64,000 nt of DNA from Haloferax sp. Atlit-12N (lineage in GTDB: Archaea > Halobacteriota > Halobacteria > Halobacteriales > Haloferacaceae): NCBI RefSeq assembly GCF_003383095.1, contig NZ_PSYW01000001.1, positions 434,001-498,000 on the forward strand, written 5' to 3'. How positions within the stretch are numbered: position 1 is the first letter of the stretch; the number at the start of each line of letters is the position of its first letter. The notes under the pieces were generated by a model. It had not been told where the DNA came from, ran no database searches, and saw only the letters and a list, made by a program, of their open reading frames with translations. Shown piece after piece: positions 41,341-49,487 of the stretch. The position numbers and the translations under genes are program-made.

Positions 41341-43349
41341 CCTCCGAGCAGGCCGAGACCGAGAAGCAGCGCGGTCAGACCGAGCGTGAGGAGCGCCGCG
41401 TAGTTGCTCACCACACCGGTCTGAATGCGCTTGACGCGACCGCCAGCGAACAGGCTCACGCTGGAGATACCGTTGACGACGCCGTCGACGATACCCTGGT
41501 CGAACTTATCGAGGACGCGCGAGATGGGCTGGACGACGCCGGTCGCGATCCAGACCTGGTACTCGTCCTGGTAGTAGTTGTTGTACAGTACGGTCTTGAT
41601 GCTCCCGAGCTTGTCCGTGTGTTCGACGGGCTCGGGGACGTTGTACAGCACGTGCGCGAGCGCGGCACCGCCGAGCGCGAAGCCGAGCGAGACGGCCGCA
41701 CCGATAGCAACCGTTCCGGCCTCGCCGCCGATGTAGCCCGAACTGTACGGGATGAGTTCGGCGTAGTGGTGCGCGTTCAGCGAACTGAAGCTCCCGTCGA
41801 GGAACTGGTGCAGGAAGTCGATTCCCTTGATACCGAAGAGCTTCTCGACCGGGACCATGTTGACGAGTCCAGTCGTCGCGGCGAGCACGCCGAGGACGGC
41901 GAGCGGACCCTTGACGTTCCAGCGAACGCCGTGGGGGTCACGCGCCGTTCCGGACCGTGGCTCGCCGTGGAAGGTGAGGAACACCATCCGGAAGGTGTAG
42001 AATCCCGTGAAGAACACGGCGAGCAGGCCCATCGCGTACGCGGCGAGCAGAATCGGGCTGCCACCGAGGCCGTGAATGAGCGTCTCGTAGAGGACCTCGT
42101 CTTTCGACCAGAAGCCTGCGAACGGGACGATGCCCGCGAGGGCGAGCGACCCGGAGAGGAACGCGTAGTAGGTCACGGGCATCTTGTCTTTCAGACCGCC
42201 CATGTCCCACATGTTCTCGTTGTGGTGCATCGCGATGATGACCGAACCGGCACCGAGGAAGAGCAGCGCCTTGAAGAAGGCGTGCGTCATGAGGTGGAAC
42301 GTCGCCGCGACGTAGCCACCGGCACCGAGGCCGAGCATCATGTAGCCGTACTGGCTGATGGTCGAGTACGCGAGCACCTGCTTGATCTCTTTCTTGACGA
42401 CGCCCATCGTCGCCGCAAAGAGGGCGGTGAAGCCGCCGATGAGGGCGATGATGGCGAGCGTCGTCGGCGTCAGCACGTAGAACCCGTACATCCGAGCGAC
42501 GAGGTAGACGCCGGCCGCGACCATCGTCGCTGCGTGGATGAGCGCGGAGACGGGCGTCGGACCTTCCATCGCGTCCGGGAGCCACGTGTGCAGGGGGAAC
42601 TGCGCGGACTTCCCGACGACGCCCCCGAGAACGAGGAGGCCGACGACGGTGAACCACGCCTGTTCGCCCATACCGAGGAACGTGTTGACCGAGTGTTCGC
42701 CGTTGAGCGCCTCCTCGGCGAGGACCGGGAAGGCGTCCGGGCCGGCGAAGGCGGCGGAGCCGAACGTCGCGAACACCGCGACGACGCCGATGAGGAAGAA
42801 GTAGTCACCGAAGCGGGTGACGAGGAACGCCTTCTTCGCGGCACTCGGCGGGCCGTCCTGCCGGAAGTGGAAGCCGATGAGCAGGTAGGAACACAGGCCC
42901 ACCAGCTCGAAGAACATGAACGCCATGAGCAGGTTGTCGGCGACGACGAACCCGAGCATGGAGGCGGTGAACAGGCCGAGCCCGGCGTAGTAGCGCGGGA
43001 GACCCGTCTCGCCCTCGTCGTTCATGTATCCGAGGCTGAAGACGTGGACGAGGAGCGCGACGAGCGTCACGATGACGAGCATCATCGACGAAAGCGGGTC
43101 GATGAGTAGACCGAACGTCAGGTTGATGGCGTCGAGGCCCTCCGCCCACGTGTAAATCGTTTGGTTGTAGGTCTGTCCGCCGCTGACGGCGAAGAACGTC
43201 GCGATGGACAGGACGAACGAGCCTGCCGTCGCGCCGATACCCGCCAGCGCGCCTCCCTTCGGCATGTACCGTCCCGCCCCGAGCGCGATCAGGAACGAGA
43301 GGAACGGGAGGAGGACGATGGCCGGAGCGAAATCTAAGATACCTGCCAT
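41328..43349 (-). CDS. nuoL: NADH-quinone oxidoreductase-like complex, subunit L
   Basis: A 673-residue antiporter-like subunit. The core has FFELVGLCSYLLIGFHF, SAQFPLHTWLPDAMEGPTPVSALIHAATMVAAGVYLVAR and IKQVLAYSTISQYGYMMLGLG. Its C-terminal extension (about 540-673), including YQVWIATGVVQPISRVLDKFDQGIVDGVVNGIS, would form the long lateral helix and final TM helix that clamp NuoM and NuoN. Length is normal for NuoL. Confidence 0.95.
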   Translation of the reverse strand: MAGILDFAPAIVLLPFLSFLIALGAGRYMPKGGALAGIGATAGSFVLSIATFFAVSGGQTYNQTIYTWAEGLDAINLTFGLLIDPLSSMMLVIVTLVALLVHVFSLGYMNDEGETGLPRYYAGLGLFTASMLGFVVADNLLMAFMFFELVGLCSYLLIGFHFRQDGPPSAAKKAFLVTRFGDYFFLIGVVAVFATFGSAAFAGPDAFPVLAEEALNGEHSVNTFLGMGEQAWFTVVGLLVLGGVVGKSAQFPLHTWLPDAMEGPTPVSALIHAATMVAAGVYLVARMYGFYVLTPTTLAIIALIGGFTALFAATMGVVKKEIKQVLAYSTISQYGYMMLGLGAGGYVAATFHLMTHAFFKALLFLGAGSVIIAMHHNENMWDMGGLKDKMPVTYYAFLSGSLALAGIVPFAGFWSKDEVLYETLIHGLGGSPILLAAYAMGLLAVFFTGFYTFRMVFLTFHGEPRSGTARDPHGVRWNVKGPLAVLGVLAATTGLVNMVPVEKLFGIKGIDFLHQFLDGSFSSLNAHHYAELIPYSSGYIGGEAGTVAIGAAVSLGFALGGAALAHVLYNVPEPVEHTDKLGSIKTVLYNNYYQDEYQVWIATGVVQPISRVLDKFDQGIVDGVVNGISSVSLFAGGRVKRIQTGVVSNYAALLTLGLTALLLGLGLLGGWFA

Positions 43350-43352
43350 ATA

Positions 43353-43655
43353 TTACCACCTCATCGTGGTCGCGTTGGTCACGTCCACGCCGTCGAAGTT
43401 ACGGTACAGTACGAGGATGATACCGAGACCCACTGCGACCTCCGCGGCCGCGAGCGCCAGCGTGAACAGGGTGAACGTCTGGCCCGTCACGTTGCCCCAG
43501 TAGTAGGAGAACGCGACGAGGTTGATGTTCGCGGCGTTCAGCATCAGTTCGACCGACATCAGGAACAACAGCGCGTTCCGTCGAGTCAAGAGGCCGAAGA
43601 TGCCGATACAGAACACGGCTGCCGACAGCAGCAGATAGTATTGCGGGGGAACCAT
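43353..43655 (-). CDS. nuoK: NADH-quinone oxidoreductase-like complex, subunit K
   Basis: A 100-residue protein with three TM helices: MVPPQYYLLLSAAVFCIGIFG, NALLFLMSVELMLNAANINLV with the conserved membrane Glu, and TLALAAAEVAVGLGIILVLY with the second Glu. These Glu residues lie on the proton path of complex I. It overlaps nuoJ2 by 1 nt and abuts nuoL. Confidence 0.95.
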   Translation of the reverse strand: MVPPQYYLLLSAAVFCIGIFGLLTRRNALLFLMSVELMLNAANINLVAFSYYWGNVTGQTFTLFTLALAAAEVAVGLGIILVLYRNFDGVDVTNATTMRW

Positions 43656-44026
43656 CAGTGGTCTCCCTCCTCATCGTCGCTGTCGAGCAACGTTCGCTTG
43701 AGCTCGCGGCCGCCGTCGGTCAGGATGGTCCGCATCTGACCGCTCTCTTCGCGCCTCGCGAGGTGGATGGCACCGTCAAGAGCGACGTCGAGCGTTACCG
43801 CGATGACGATGAACGCGACGAGGAAGCTCTCCCCGGTGACGTCCCCGAAGTCGAGGTTGAACATCGAATAGCCGATGCTCGCGGTGATGTTTGCTCCCTC
43901 TGCGAACCCCTGTGGGTTCGGGAACGACGCACCGACGAACACGACCGCCATCACGACGAACAGCGCGACGGCAGCGAGTCCGGGCACGAGGTGCGAACCG
44001 AGTTTCAGCTGCGGTTTGGTTGTCAT
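43655..44026 (-). CDS. nuoJ2: NADH-quinone oxidoreductase-like complex, subunit J (C-terminal half)
   Basis: A 123-residue protein with two TM helices, LVPGLAAVALFVVMAVVFVGASF and ESFLVAFIVIAVTLDVALDGAIHLA, and a charged tail. It supplies the second half of a NuoJ that is split into two genes. Its start overlaps nuoJ1 by 4 nt, so both halves are co-translated. Confidence 0.88.
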   Translation of the reverse strand: MTTKPQLKLGSHLVPGLAAVALFVVMAVVFVGASFPNPQGFAEGANITASIGYSMFNLDFGDVTGESFLVAFIVIAVTLDVALDGAIHLARREESGQMRTILTDGGRELKRTLLDSDDEEGDH

Positions 44027-44283
44027 GTACTACTCACCTCCGGATTGATACGCGTCAGCATCACGGCGAACGTGATGAGAATCAGTACCCCGCCGACGTA
44101 GACGAGGACTTGCATGGCGGCGAGGAACTCCGCCTGCAACATCACGTAATGCACCGCGACGCTCAAGAGCGCGCCCCCGAGCAGGAGTGCGGAATGCCAG
44201 ATGTCCCGCACGAGGACGACGCCCAGGCTGCAGCCCACGGTGATGAGGGCGAACAGCGCGAACGCGATGGTTTCATAAACCAT
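44023..44283 (-). CDS. nuoJ1: NADH-quinone oxidoreductase-like complex, subunit J (N-terminal half)
   Basis: An 86-residue protein with three TM helices: YETIAFALFALITVGCSLGVVLVRDIWHSALLLGGALLSVAVHYVML and QVLVYVGGVLILITFAVMLT, with the conserved YVGGVLIL turn of NuoJ helix 3. A Shine-Dalgarno-like AAGGAGA lies about 8 nt before its ATG. A 105-nt spacer separates it from nuoI. Confidence 0.9.
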   Translation of the reverse strand: MVYETIAFALFALITVGCSLGVVLVRDIWHSALLLGGALLSVAVHYVMLQAEFLAAMQVLVYVGGVLILITFAVMLTRINPEVSST

Positions 44284-44330
44284 TGTGTATGTCTCCTTGA
44301 GATATCCCTTTGAACATTTCGAGAACGTCC

Positions 44331-44387
44331 TCAGCGTCCGGTAGCGGACGCGGGCTGACGGGACTCGAACGATTCACTCGCGGTCAT
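44331..44387 (-). other. 18-codon micro-ORF in the nuoI-nuoJ1 spacer
   Basis: An ATG one base after the nuoI stop opens a frame encoding MTASESFESRQPASATGR and a TGA. The rest of the spacer, 44284-44330, is non-coding and carries the nuoJ1 ribosome site. Coding status is uncertain; it could serve only for translational coupling. Confidence 0.3.
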
Positions 44388-44388
44388 G

Positions 44389-44850
44389 TTACTGGTAGTC
44401 GACCTCTCCTTCACCCTCGCCGATCCACGCGTTGCGGTCGGGGTTGCGGGAGTTGAGTGGGTCGATGTCCTTGTACCACGGGACGTTCTTGAGCTGTTCT
44501 TTGTTGTAGACGAAGTCGTTCTTCGTGTCCGCCGTGAACTCGAAGTTCTGCGTGAGTAGGATGGCGTCGACGGGACAGACCTCCTCGCACAGTCGGCAGT
44601 AGATACACTGGCCGATGTGGAGGTTGTACTGCTCGCCGTTGCGCTGGTCGTCCTGAACGATCTGAATCGTGTCGTTCGGACAAACGTTCTCACACTGACG
44701 GCACCAGATACACCGTTCTTGGCTGAACTTGTGGACGCCGCGGAAACGCGGGCTCACTTCGGGCGCGGTCTCGGGGTACTCGACCGTGAACGTCTGCCCG
44801 TCGAGCGCGTGCTTCAGCGTCACTGCCATGCCTTTGAGGATTCCGATCAT
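44389..44850 (-). CDS. nuoI: NADH-quinone oxidoreductase-like complex, subunit I (2x[4Fe-4S])
   Basis: A 153-residue ferredoxin-like subunit linking the electron-input side to NuoB. Two complete 4Fe-4S motifs are visible: CIWCRQCENVCP (Cys47, 50, 53, 57) and CIYCRLCEEVCP (Cys82, 85, 88, 92). The N-terminal amphipathic helix (MIGILKGMAVTLKHAL) attaches it to the membrane arm. Its ATG overlaps the nuoH TGA (ATGA), which fixes the start. Confidence 0.95.
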   Translation of the reverse strand: MIGILKGMAVTLKHALDGQTFTVEYPETAPEVSPRFRGVHKFSQERCIWCRQCENVCPNDTIQIVQDDQRNGEQYNLHIGQCIYCRLCEEVCPVDAILLTQNFEFTADTKNDFVYNKEQLKNVPWYKDIDPLNSRNPDRNAWIGEGEGEVDYQ

Positions 44851-45896
44851 GCAATCACCCCCACGATGATGGCCGTGAGAACCAGGTTGGCGAAGGAGAG
44901 CACGAGCATCCCCTTCCAACCGATTTCGAGGAACTGATCGACGCGAAGGCGCGGAACCGCGGAGCGCGCCCACTGGGTGAACAGGAAGAACGCCCAGATT
45001 TTGATGGTGAACCAGACGAATCCGGGCAGGACCGGGCCCGCCGGACCGCCGAGGAACAGGGTCGCCGCGATAGCGCCGCCGAGGAAGATGTGGATGAACT
45101 CACCGAGGTAGATGAGTACGAAGTAGACCGAGGAGTACTCGGTCTGATACCCGGCGACAATCTCGGTCGGCGCTTCGGGGATGTCGAACGGGTTGCGGCC
45201 GACCTCCGCGAGGTTCGCGATCATGAACAGCGCGAACGCGAAGGGGTTCACGAACGCGAACCACGTCGGAATCGTCACGCCCGCGACCGAAAGCAGCGGC
45301 TCGGCCTGCACGGCGACGATTTCGCTCATGCGGAGCGACCCGGTGAAGATGACGACCGAGGCCGCCGTGACGACGAGCGGAATCTCGTAGGCGATGTTCG
45401 CCGCGACGGCGCGGAGCGCGCCGATGAGCGAGAACTTGTTGTTCGATGCGTAGCCGGTCATGACGATGCCCAGCGAGGCGATAGACGCCGCAGCGAAGGC
45501 GAACGCGAGACCGGTCTCGGGGTCTGCAAGCTGGATGCCGTTGCCCATCGGGATGACGGCGAATCCGAGCAGCGCGGAGAAGGGGATGACCATCGGCGCG
45601 AGGTCCCACGCGGGACGGTCGACGCCCTCGGGAACGATGAGTTCCTTCGACAGCAGACGGACTGCGTCCGTGACGATGGTCAGGAGACCGAACGGACCGA
45701 TTCGGTTGACCGCGATGCGGTCACCGAAGGCCGCCGTAATCTTCCGTTTGGCCCACGGCCCGGCGAACGCCGTCATGATGAGCATGATGTTGGCGACGAG
45801 GAACGCGCCGACGAGTCCGCCGACAACGTCCCCGAGGACGCCTTCGAGGCCGAGAAGCCCGCTGATCGTGTCCGGAAGGACCGCTTGCAGACTCAT
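44847..45896 (-). CDS. nuoH: NADH-quinone oxidoreductase-like complex, subunit H
   Basis: A 349-residue membrane subunit with eight TM helices at the quinone-binding junction. Conserved pieces are WAKRKITAAFGDRIAVNRIGPFGLLTIVTDAVRLLSKE, a haloarchaeal version of the NuoH signature, GYASNNKFSLIGALRAVAANIAYEIPL and LAEVGRNPFDIPEAPTEIVAGYQTEYSS. Its start overlaps the nuoCD stop by 1 nt and its stop overlaps nuoI. Confidence 0.95.
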   Translation of the reverse strand: MSLQAVLPDTISGLLGLEGVLGDVVGGLVGAFLVANIMLIMTAFAGPWAKRKITAAFGDRIAVNRIGPFGLLTIVTDAVRLLSKELIVPEGVDRPAWDLAPMVIPFSALLGFAVIPMGNGIQLADPETGLAFAFAAASIASLGIVMTGYASNNKFSLIGALRAVAANIAYEIPLVVTAASVVIFTGSLRMSEIVAVQAEPLLSVAGVTIPTWFAFVNPFAFALFMIANLAEVGRNPFDIPEAPTEIVAGYQTEYSSVYFVLIYLGEFIHIFLGGAIAATLFLGGPAGPVLPGFVWFTIKIWAFFLFTQWARSAVPRLRVDQFLEIGWKGMLVLSFANLVLTAIIVGVIA

Positions 45897-47569
45897 TACC
45901 GGTCCACCTCTCCGAGAACGATGTCGAGACTGCCGAGCGAGGCAATCATGTCGGGGATGTACTCACCCTCGGACATCTCGGGGAGCGTCTGCAGGTTCGA
46001 GAAACACGGACTGCGAATCTTGAAGCGGGCCGGCTTGTCGGTGCCGTCGGCGCGGATGTAGATGCCGAGTTCGCCCTTCGCGCCTTCGACGGCGCGGTAG
46101 ATTTCCGTGTCCTCTTCGGGCTTCAGGGTGCGCGGAACGTTGGCCTGGATGTTCCGCTCGTCTTCGGGCCAGTCTTCGAGCAGGTCGACACACTGCTGGA
46201 TGATCTTGGCCGACTCCTCGACTTCGCGCATACGCACGAGCAGGCGCGAGAAGTTGTCGCACCCGTCCTCGACGACGACGTCCCAGTCGAGTTCGTCGTA
46301 GTAGCCGTAGGAGTCGTCGCGGCGGAGGTCGTAGTCGATGCCGGAGCCGCGGGCGACCGGTCCGGTCGCGCCGTAGCTCTTTGCGACTTCCGGCGGCAGG
46401 ACGCCCGTACCAACCGTACGGGCCTGCAGAATCTCGTTCGAGGTGATCATGTCGTGGTACTCCTCGAGGGCCTGCGGAAGCCCGTCGAGGAAGTCACGAA
46501 TCTTCTCGAAGAACTCCTCGCGGGGTTCGGGGAGGTCCCAGACGACCCCGCCGAGCCGGAAGTAGTTGAACATCATGCGCTGACCGGTGAGGTCTTCGAG
46601 GATGTTCTGGACGATTTCACGGTCCCGCATGGCGTACATGAAGATGGCCGTGAAGTCGCCGTACACGTCCAGCGCGAACGTGCCGAGCGCGATCATGTGC
46701 GACGCGATGCGGCACAGTTCCGCGCTCATCGTCCGGATGATCTGAGCGTATTCGGGAACCTCGATATCCGCGAGGTCCTCCGCGGTGCGGGCGTAGGCCC
46801 ACTCGTTCAGCAGTCCGGCCGAGATGTAGTCCCAGCGGTCGGGGTACGGCATAATCTGATGCCGGTAGGTCCCCTGCTGACACATCTGCTCCTCGCAGCG
46901 GTGGAGGTAGCCGATGTCGGATTCGAGGTCGACGACCTGTTCGCCGTCGACGACCGTCTCGACGTGCAGCACGCCGTGGGTCGCCGGGTGGTGGGGACCG
47001 ATGTTGATGTACATCGTGTTGCTGTCCCCGGCGCGGTGGTCCTCTTCGAGCGGGTTCGCGTGCTCGCGGAGCGTCGCAATCTGCGGACGGTCCTGGTCGT
47101 AGTCCAGTCCGAGCGGGTGACCCTGCCACGTTTCCGGCAGGAGGATACGACGCAGGTCCGGGTGGTCCTCGTACTGGATGCCGACGAGGTCGTACGCCTC
47201 TCGCTCGTGCCAGTCGGCCGTCCGGAACACCGGTTCGGCGGACTGACTGACCGGGTTGTCCTTCGACGTAGGCACGACGACCGAGACCTCGTCGGTCCGG
47301 TCGTCGAACTTCGTCAGGTGGTAGATGGACTCGTAGCGGTCCTCGTACTCCTGTGCGGTCACACACGAGAGGTGGTCGAAGCCGGCCTCGTCGCGGAGCT
47401 TGAACAGGGCGTCTTGGACCTCGTCGGGACGGATGACGAGGCCGGGCGCGTTCATGTGCTCTTCGCGGCCGACGACGAGGTCGCCGAGCAGGTCGGCGAG
47501 TTCGTCACCGCGGCTGACGCCCGATTCGAGTTCCGCGGGCTCGTCGGACTGTTGCTCTTCGAGACTCAT
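45896..47569 (-). CDS. nuoCD: NADH-quinone oxidoreductase-like complex, fused subunits C and D
   Basis: A 557-residue fusion. Residues 1-180 are NuoC (DHLSCVTAQEYEDRYESIYHL ... DWHEREAYDLVGIQYEDHPDLRRILLP). Residues 187-557 are NuoD, with NIGPHHPATHGVLH, the quinone-site His pair, EEQMCQQGTYRHQIMPYPDRWDY and the C-terminal PDMIASLGSLDIVLGEVDR. NuoCD fusions occur in several lineages. It overlaps nuoB by 4 nt. Confidence 0.95.
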   Translation of the reverse strand: MSLEEQQSDEPAELESGVSRGDELADLLGDLVVGREEHMNAPGLVIRPDEVQDALFKLRDEAGFDHLSCVTAQEYEDRYESIYHLTKFDDRTDEVSVVVPTSKDNPVSQSAEPVFRTADWHEREAYDLVGIQYEDHPDLRRILLPETWQGHPLGLDYDQDRPQIATLREHANPLEEDHRAGDSNTMYINIGPHHPATHGVLHVETVVDGEQVVDLESDIGYLHRCEEQMCQQGTYRHQIMPYPDRWDYISAGLLNEWAYARTAEDLADIEVPEYAQIIRTMSAELCRIASHMIALGTFALDVYGDFTAIFMYAMRDREIVQNILEDLTGQRMMFNYFRLGGVVWDLPEPREEFFEKIRDFLDGLPQALEEYHDMITSNEILQARTVGTGVLPPEVAKSYGATGPVARGSGIDYDLRRDDSYGYYDELDWDVVVEDGCDNFSRLLVRMREVEESAKIIQQCVDLLEDWPEDERNIQANVPRTLKPEEDTEIYRAVEGAKGELGIYIRADGTDKPARFKIRSPCFSNLQTLPEMSEGEYIPDMIASLGSLDIVLGEVDR

Positions 47570-48267
47570 GGCGAATCAGCCCAGTTGTACCGCATAACGA
47601 GGTCGTCTTCGTCGATCTGCGCGGCGAGTTTGTCGACGATTTCGTCGCGCTCGAGGTCGCCGAACTGCTCCAGTTCGTACGGCTTGACCGTCACCGGACT
47701 CGACTCGCCGTTCGCGATGCGCTCTTGGAGCTTCGCGATACCGTAGATGAGCGCCTCCGGGCGCGGCGGGCAGCCGGGGATGTGGATGTCCACCGGGATG
47801 ACCTCTTCTGCGCCCTTGATAACGTTGTAGCCCTCCTGGAACGGGCCGCCGGAAATCGTACACGACCCCATGCCGACGACGAACTTCGGCTCGGGCATCT
47901 GGTCGTAGACGCGCTTCATGCGCGGGGCGAACTTCGAAACGATCGTCCCCGGCACGATAATCACGTCGGCCTGTCGCGGCGACGCGCGCGGCACACCCGC
48001 CGCGAATCGGTCCAGGTCGTGCTTGATCGCGTAGGTGTGCATCATCTCGATGCTGCAGCACGCGATACCGAACTGCAGCATGAACATCGAGGACCCGCGG
48101 ACCCAGTTCATGAACTTGTCGAACTTCGTGAGGATGAACGGTGACGAGCCGAACGCCTCCCGAAGCTTCGAGTTGAACCGGTCGTCCGCCCCCGCCATCC
48201 GGGCGTCGCGAGTCTCGGTCTGTACCTGTGTATCGTCCGTGACGAATGGTTTCTGTTCGCTACTCAT
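47566..48267 (-). CDS. nuoB: NADH-quinone oxidoreductase-like complex, subunit B (cluster N2)
   Basis: A 233-residue subunit carrying the terminal 4Fe-4S cluster N2. The ligands are Cys70 and Cys71 in IACCSIEMMH, Cys136 in VGMGSCTISG and Cys166 in IHIPGCPPRPEAL. The N-terminal 45 residues are a hydrophilic extension. It overlaps both nuoA and nuoCD by 4 nt, so operon translation is tightly coupled. Confidence 0.96.
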   Translation of the reverse strand: MSSEQKPFVTDDTQVQTETRDARMAGADDRFNSKLREAFGSSPFILTKFDKFMNWVRGSSMFMLQFGIACCSIEMMHTYAIKHDLDRFAAGVPRASPRQADVIIVPGTIVSKFAPRMKRVYDQMPEPKFVVGMGSCTISGGPFQEGYNVIKGAEEVIPVDIHIPGCPPRPEALIYGIAKLQERIANGESSPVTVKPYELEQFGDLERDEIVDKLAAQIDEDDLVMRYNWADSP

Positions 48268-48680
48268 GCATCTTTCCTCTCTGTCTTACGACGACTGGCC
48301 TGCGGGCTTTTGACCCACTTGACTGCGCCGTTGCGCCACGCCCAGACGAGGCCGACGACGAGGACACCGATGAAAACGAGCATCGGCGTCAGAACCGTCG
48401 CCAGCGACGCGCCCTGTTCGAGGGCCGAGCGGTAAATGACCGTCCACGGGAAAATCAGGACGGTCTCGATGTCGAACACGAGGAACAGCAGCGCGACCAT
48501 GTAGTACTGAATGTTAAACTGGACGCGCGCCGTGCCTGTCGGCACCTCACCACTCTCGTACGTGGCACTCTTTCCTTGTTCCGGTACGCTTGGGCGAAGC
48601 AGCGCCGACACCGCCATCATCGCGAGCGGTAAGCCGACACCGACCAAACCCATCGCACCGATTGCAATCCAATCACTCAT
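48264..48680 (-). CDS. nuoA: NADH-quinone oxidoreductase-like complex, subunit A
   Basis: A 138-residue subunit with three TM helices: WIAIGAMGLVGVGLPLAMMAVSALL, FNIQYYMVALLFLVFDIETVLIFPWTVIYRSA with the conserved Asp/Glu of NuoA, and LVFIGVLVVGLVWAWR. First gene of the operon. A TATA box at 48721-48727 and an AGGGAG ribosome site before the ATG indicate a transcript with a short leader. Confidence 0.95.
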   Translation of the reverse strand: MSDWIAIGAMGLVGVGLPLAMMAVSALLRPSVPEQGKSATYESGEVPTGTARVQFNIQYYMVALLFLVFDIETVLIFPWTVIYRSALEQGASLATVLTPMLVFIGVLVVGLVWAWRNGAVKWVKSPQASRRKTERKDA

Positions 48681-48720
48681 GCCGTGTCTCCCTGACGTGC
48701 GGCGGTTAGAAGCGCTCCCC

Positions 48721-48727
48721 TATAAAC
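48721..48727 (-). promoter_or_regulatory. TATA box of the nuo operon
   Basis: Minus-strand GTTTATA lies about 44 nt before the nuoA ATG, predicting a leader of about 17-20 nt. Unlike most promoters here it is not leaderless. The remaining intergenic sequence to purE holds no gene. Confidence 0.5.
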
Positions 48728-48869
48728 ATTGATTTGTGTGTTTCGGGCGCGAGAGAGCTTCTATTTGGAAAATACGCGAGAGACGCCCGGAACCCCGTGC
48801 GGGCAGGGTTTCGACGTCGGGAGCAGCCCTCACTGGCGCAAAAATGACCCGGCGATGACGGCCGACGGA

Positions 48870-49481
48870 CTACCGCGACTCGCGGAAGCCCGCGACCCCG
48901 AGGTCGTGGAGCGCGGCCGAGGTCTCGGCCACGTCGGAAACGAGGTCCTCGTGGTACTCGACGAGCCGGTCTTCGAGTTCGGGGTACCCCCGAGAAAGCG
49001 CCTGTACGGCCGAAAGTGCGGCGTTGAACGACTTGCCGGCGTCGACGGCGACGATGGGTGCGCCCGTCGGCATCCCGATGACCGAGTCGACCGACTTCTC
49101 CTGAACGGGGACGCCGACGACCGGAATCGGGTACGCGATGGAGGCGGTCATGTTCGGCAGGTCCGCGGACTTGCCGCCCGCGCCGGCGATGATGACCTCG
49201 ACCCCGCGGTCGCGCGCGGTGTCGCCGTAGGCGTACATCAGGTCCGGCGTCCGGTGCGCGGAGACGACGTACGTCTCGTAGGTGAATCGCTCCTCGGGCG
49301 GCGCGTCGAAGTCCGTCTGTTCGCCGAACCCGAGCGTGTCCAGCGCCTCGTGCGCGCCGGACATCACGTCGAGGTCGGAGTCCGACCCCATGATGATACC
49401 CACGTCGGGCGTCGTCTCGGGGTCGCGGTCGGCGTCGGCCTGTGCGTGCAGTTCGTCGATGAGGTCCCGTTCTGTCGTCAT
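48870..49481 (-). CDS. purE: N5-carboxyaminoimidazole ribonucleotide mutase
   Basis: A 203-residue PurE class I enzyme for purine synthesis, converting N5-CAIR to CAIR. The active-site motifs are IIMGSDSDLDVM, YVVSAHRTPDLM (catalytic His) and AGAGGKSADLPNM. An N-terminal extension of about 25 acidic residues precedes the core. It starts 6 nt after purK on the same strand. A run of five A at 48840-48844 (T on the transcript) may end transcription. Confidence 0.95.
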   Translation of the reverse strand: MTTERDLIDELHAQADADRDPETTPDVGIIMGSDSDLDVMSGAHEALDTLGFGEQTDFDAPPEERFTYETYVVSAHRTPDLMYAYGDTARDRGVEVIIAGAGGKSADLPNMTASIAYPIPVVGVPVQEKSVDSVIGMPTGAPIVAVDAGKSFNAALSAVQALSRGYPELEDRLVEYHEDLVSDVAETSAALHDLGVAGFRESR

Positions 49482-49487
49482 TGTGTA

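Noticed and set aside
44340..44390. tRNA-like GTTCGAGTC on the minus strand after nuoI
   Set aside because: No T-stem pairing, D-arm or acceptor stem; it is chance sequence in the nuo spacer.
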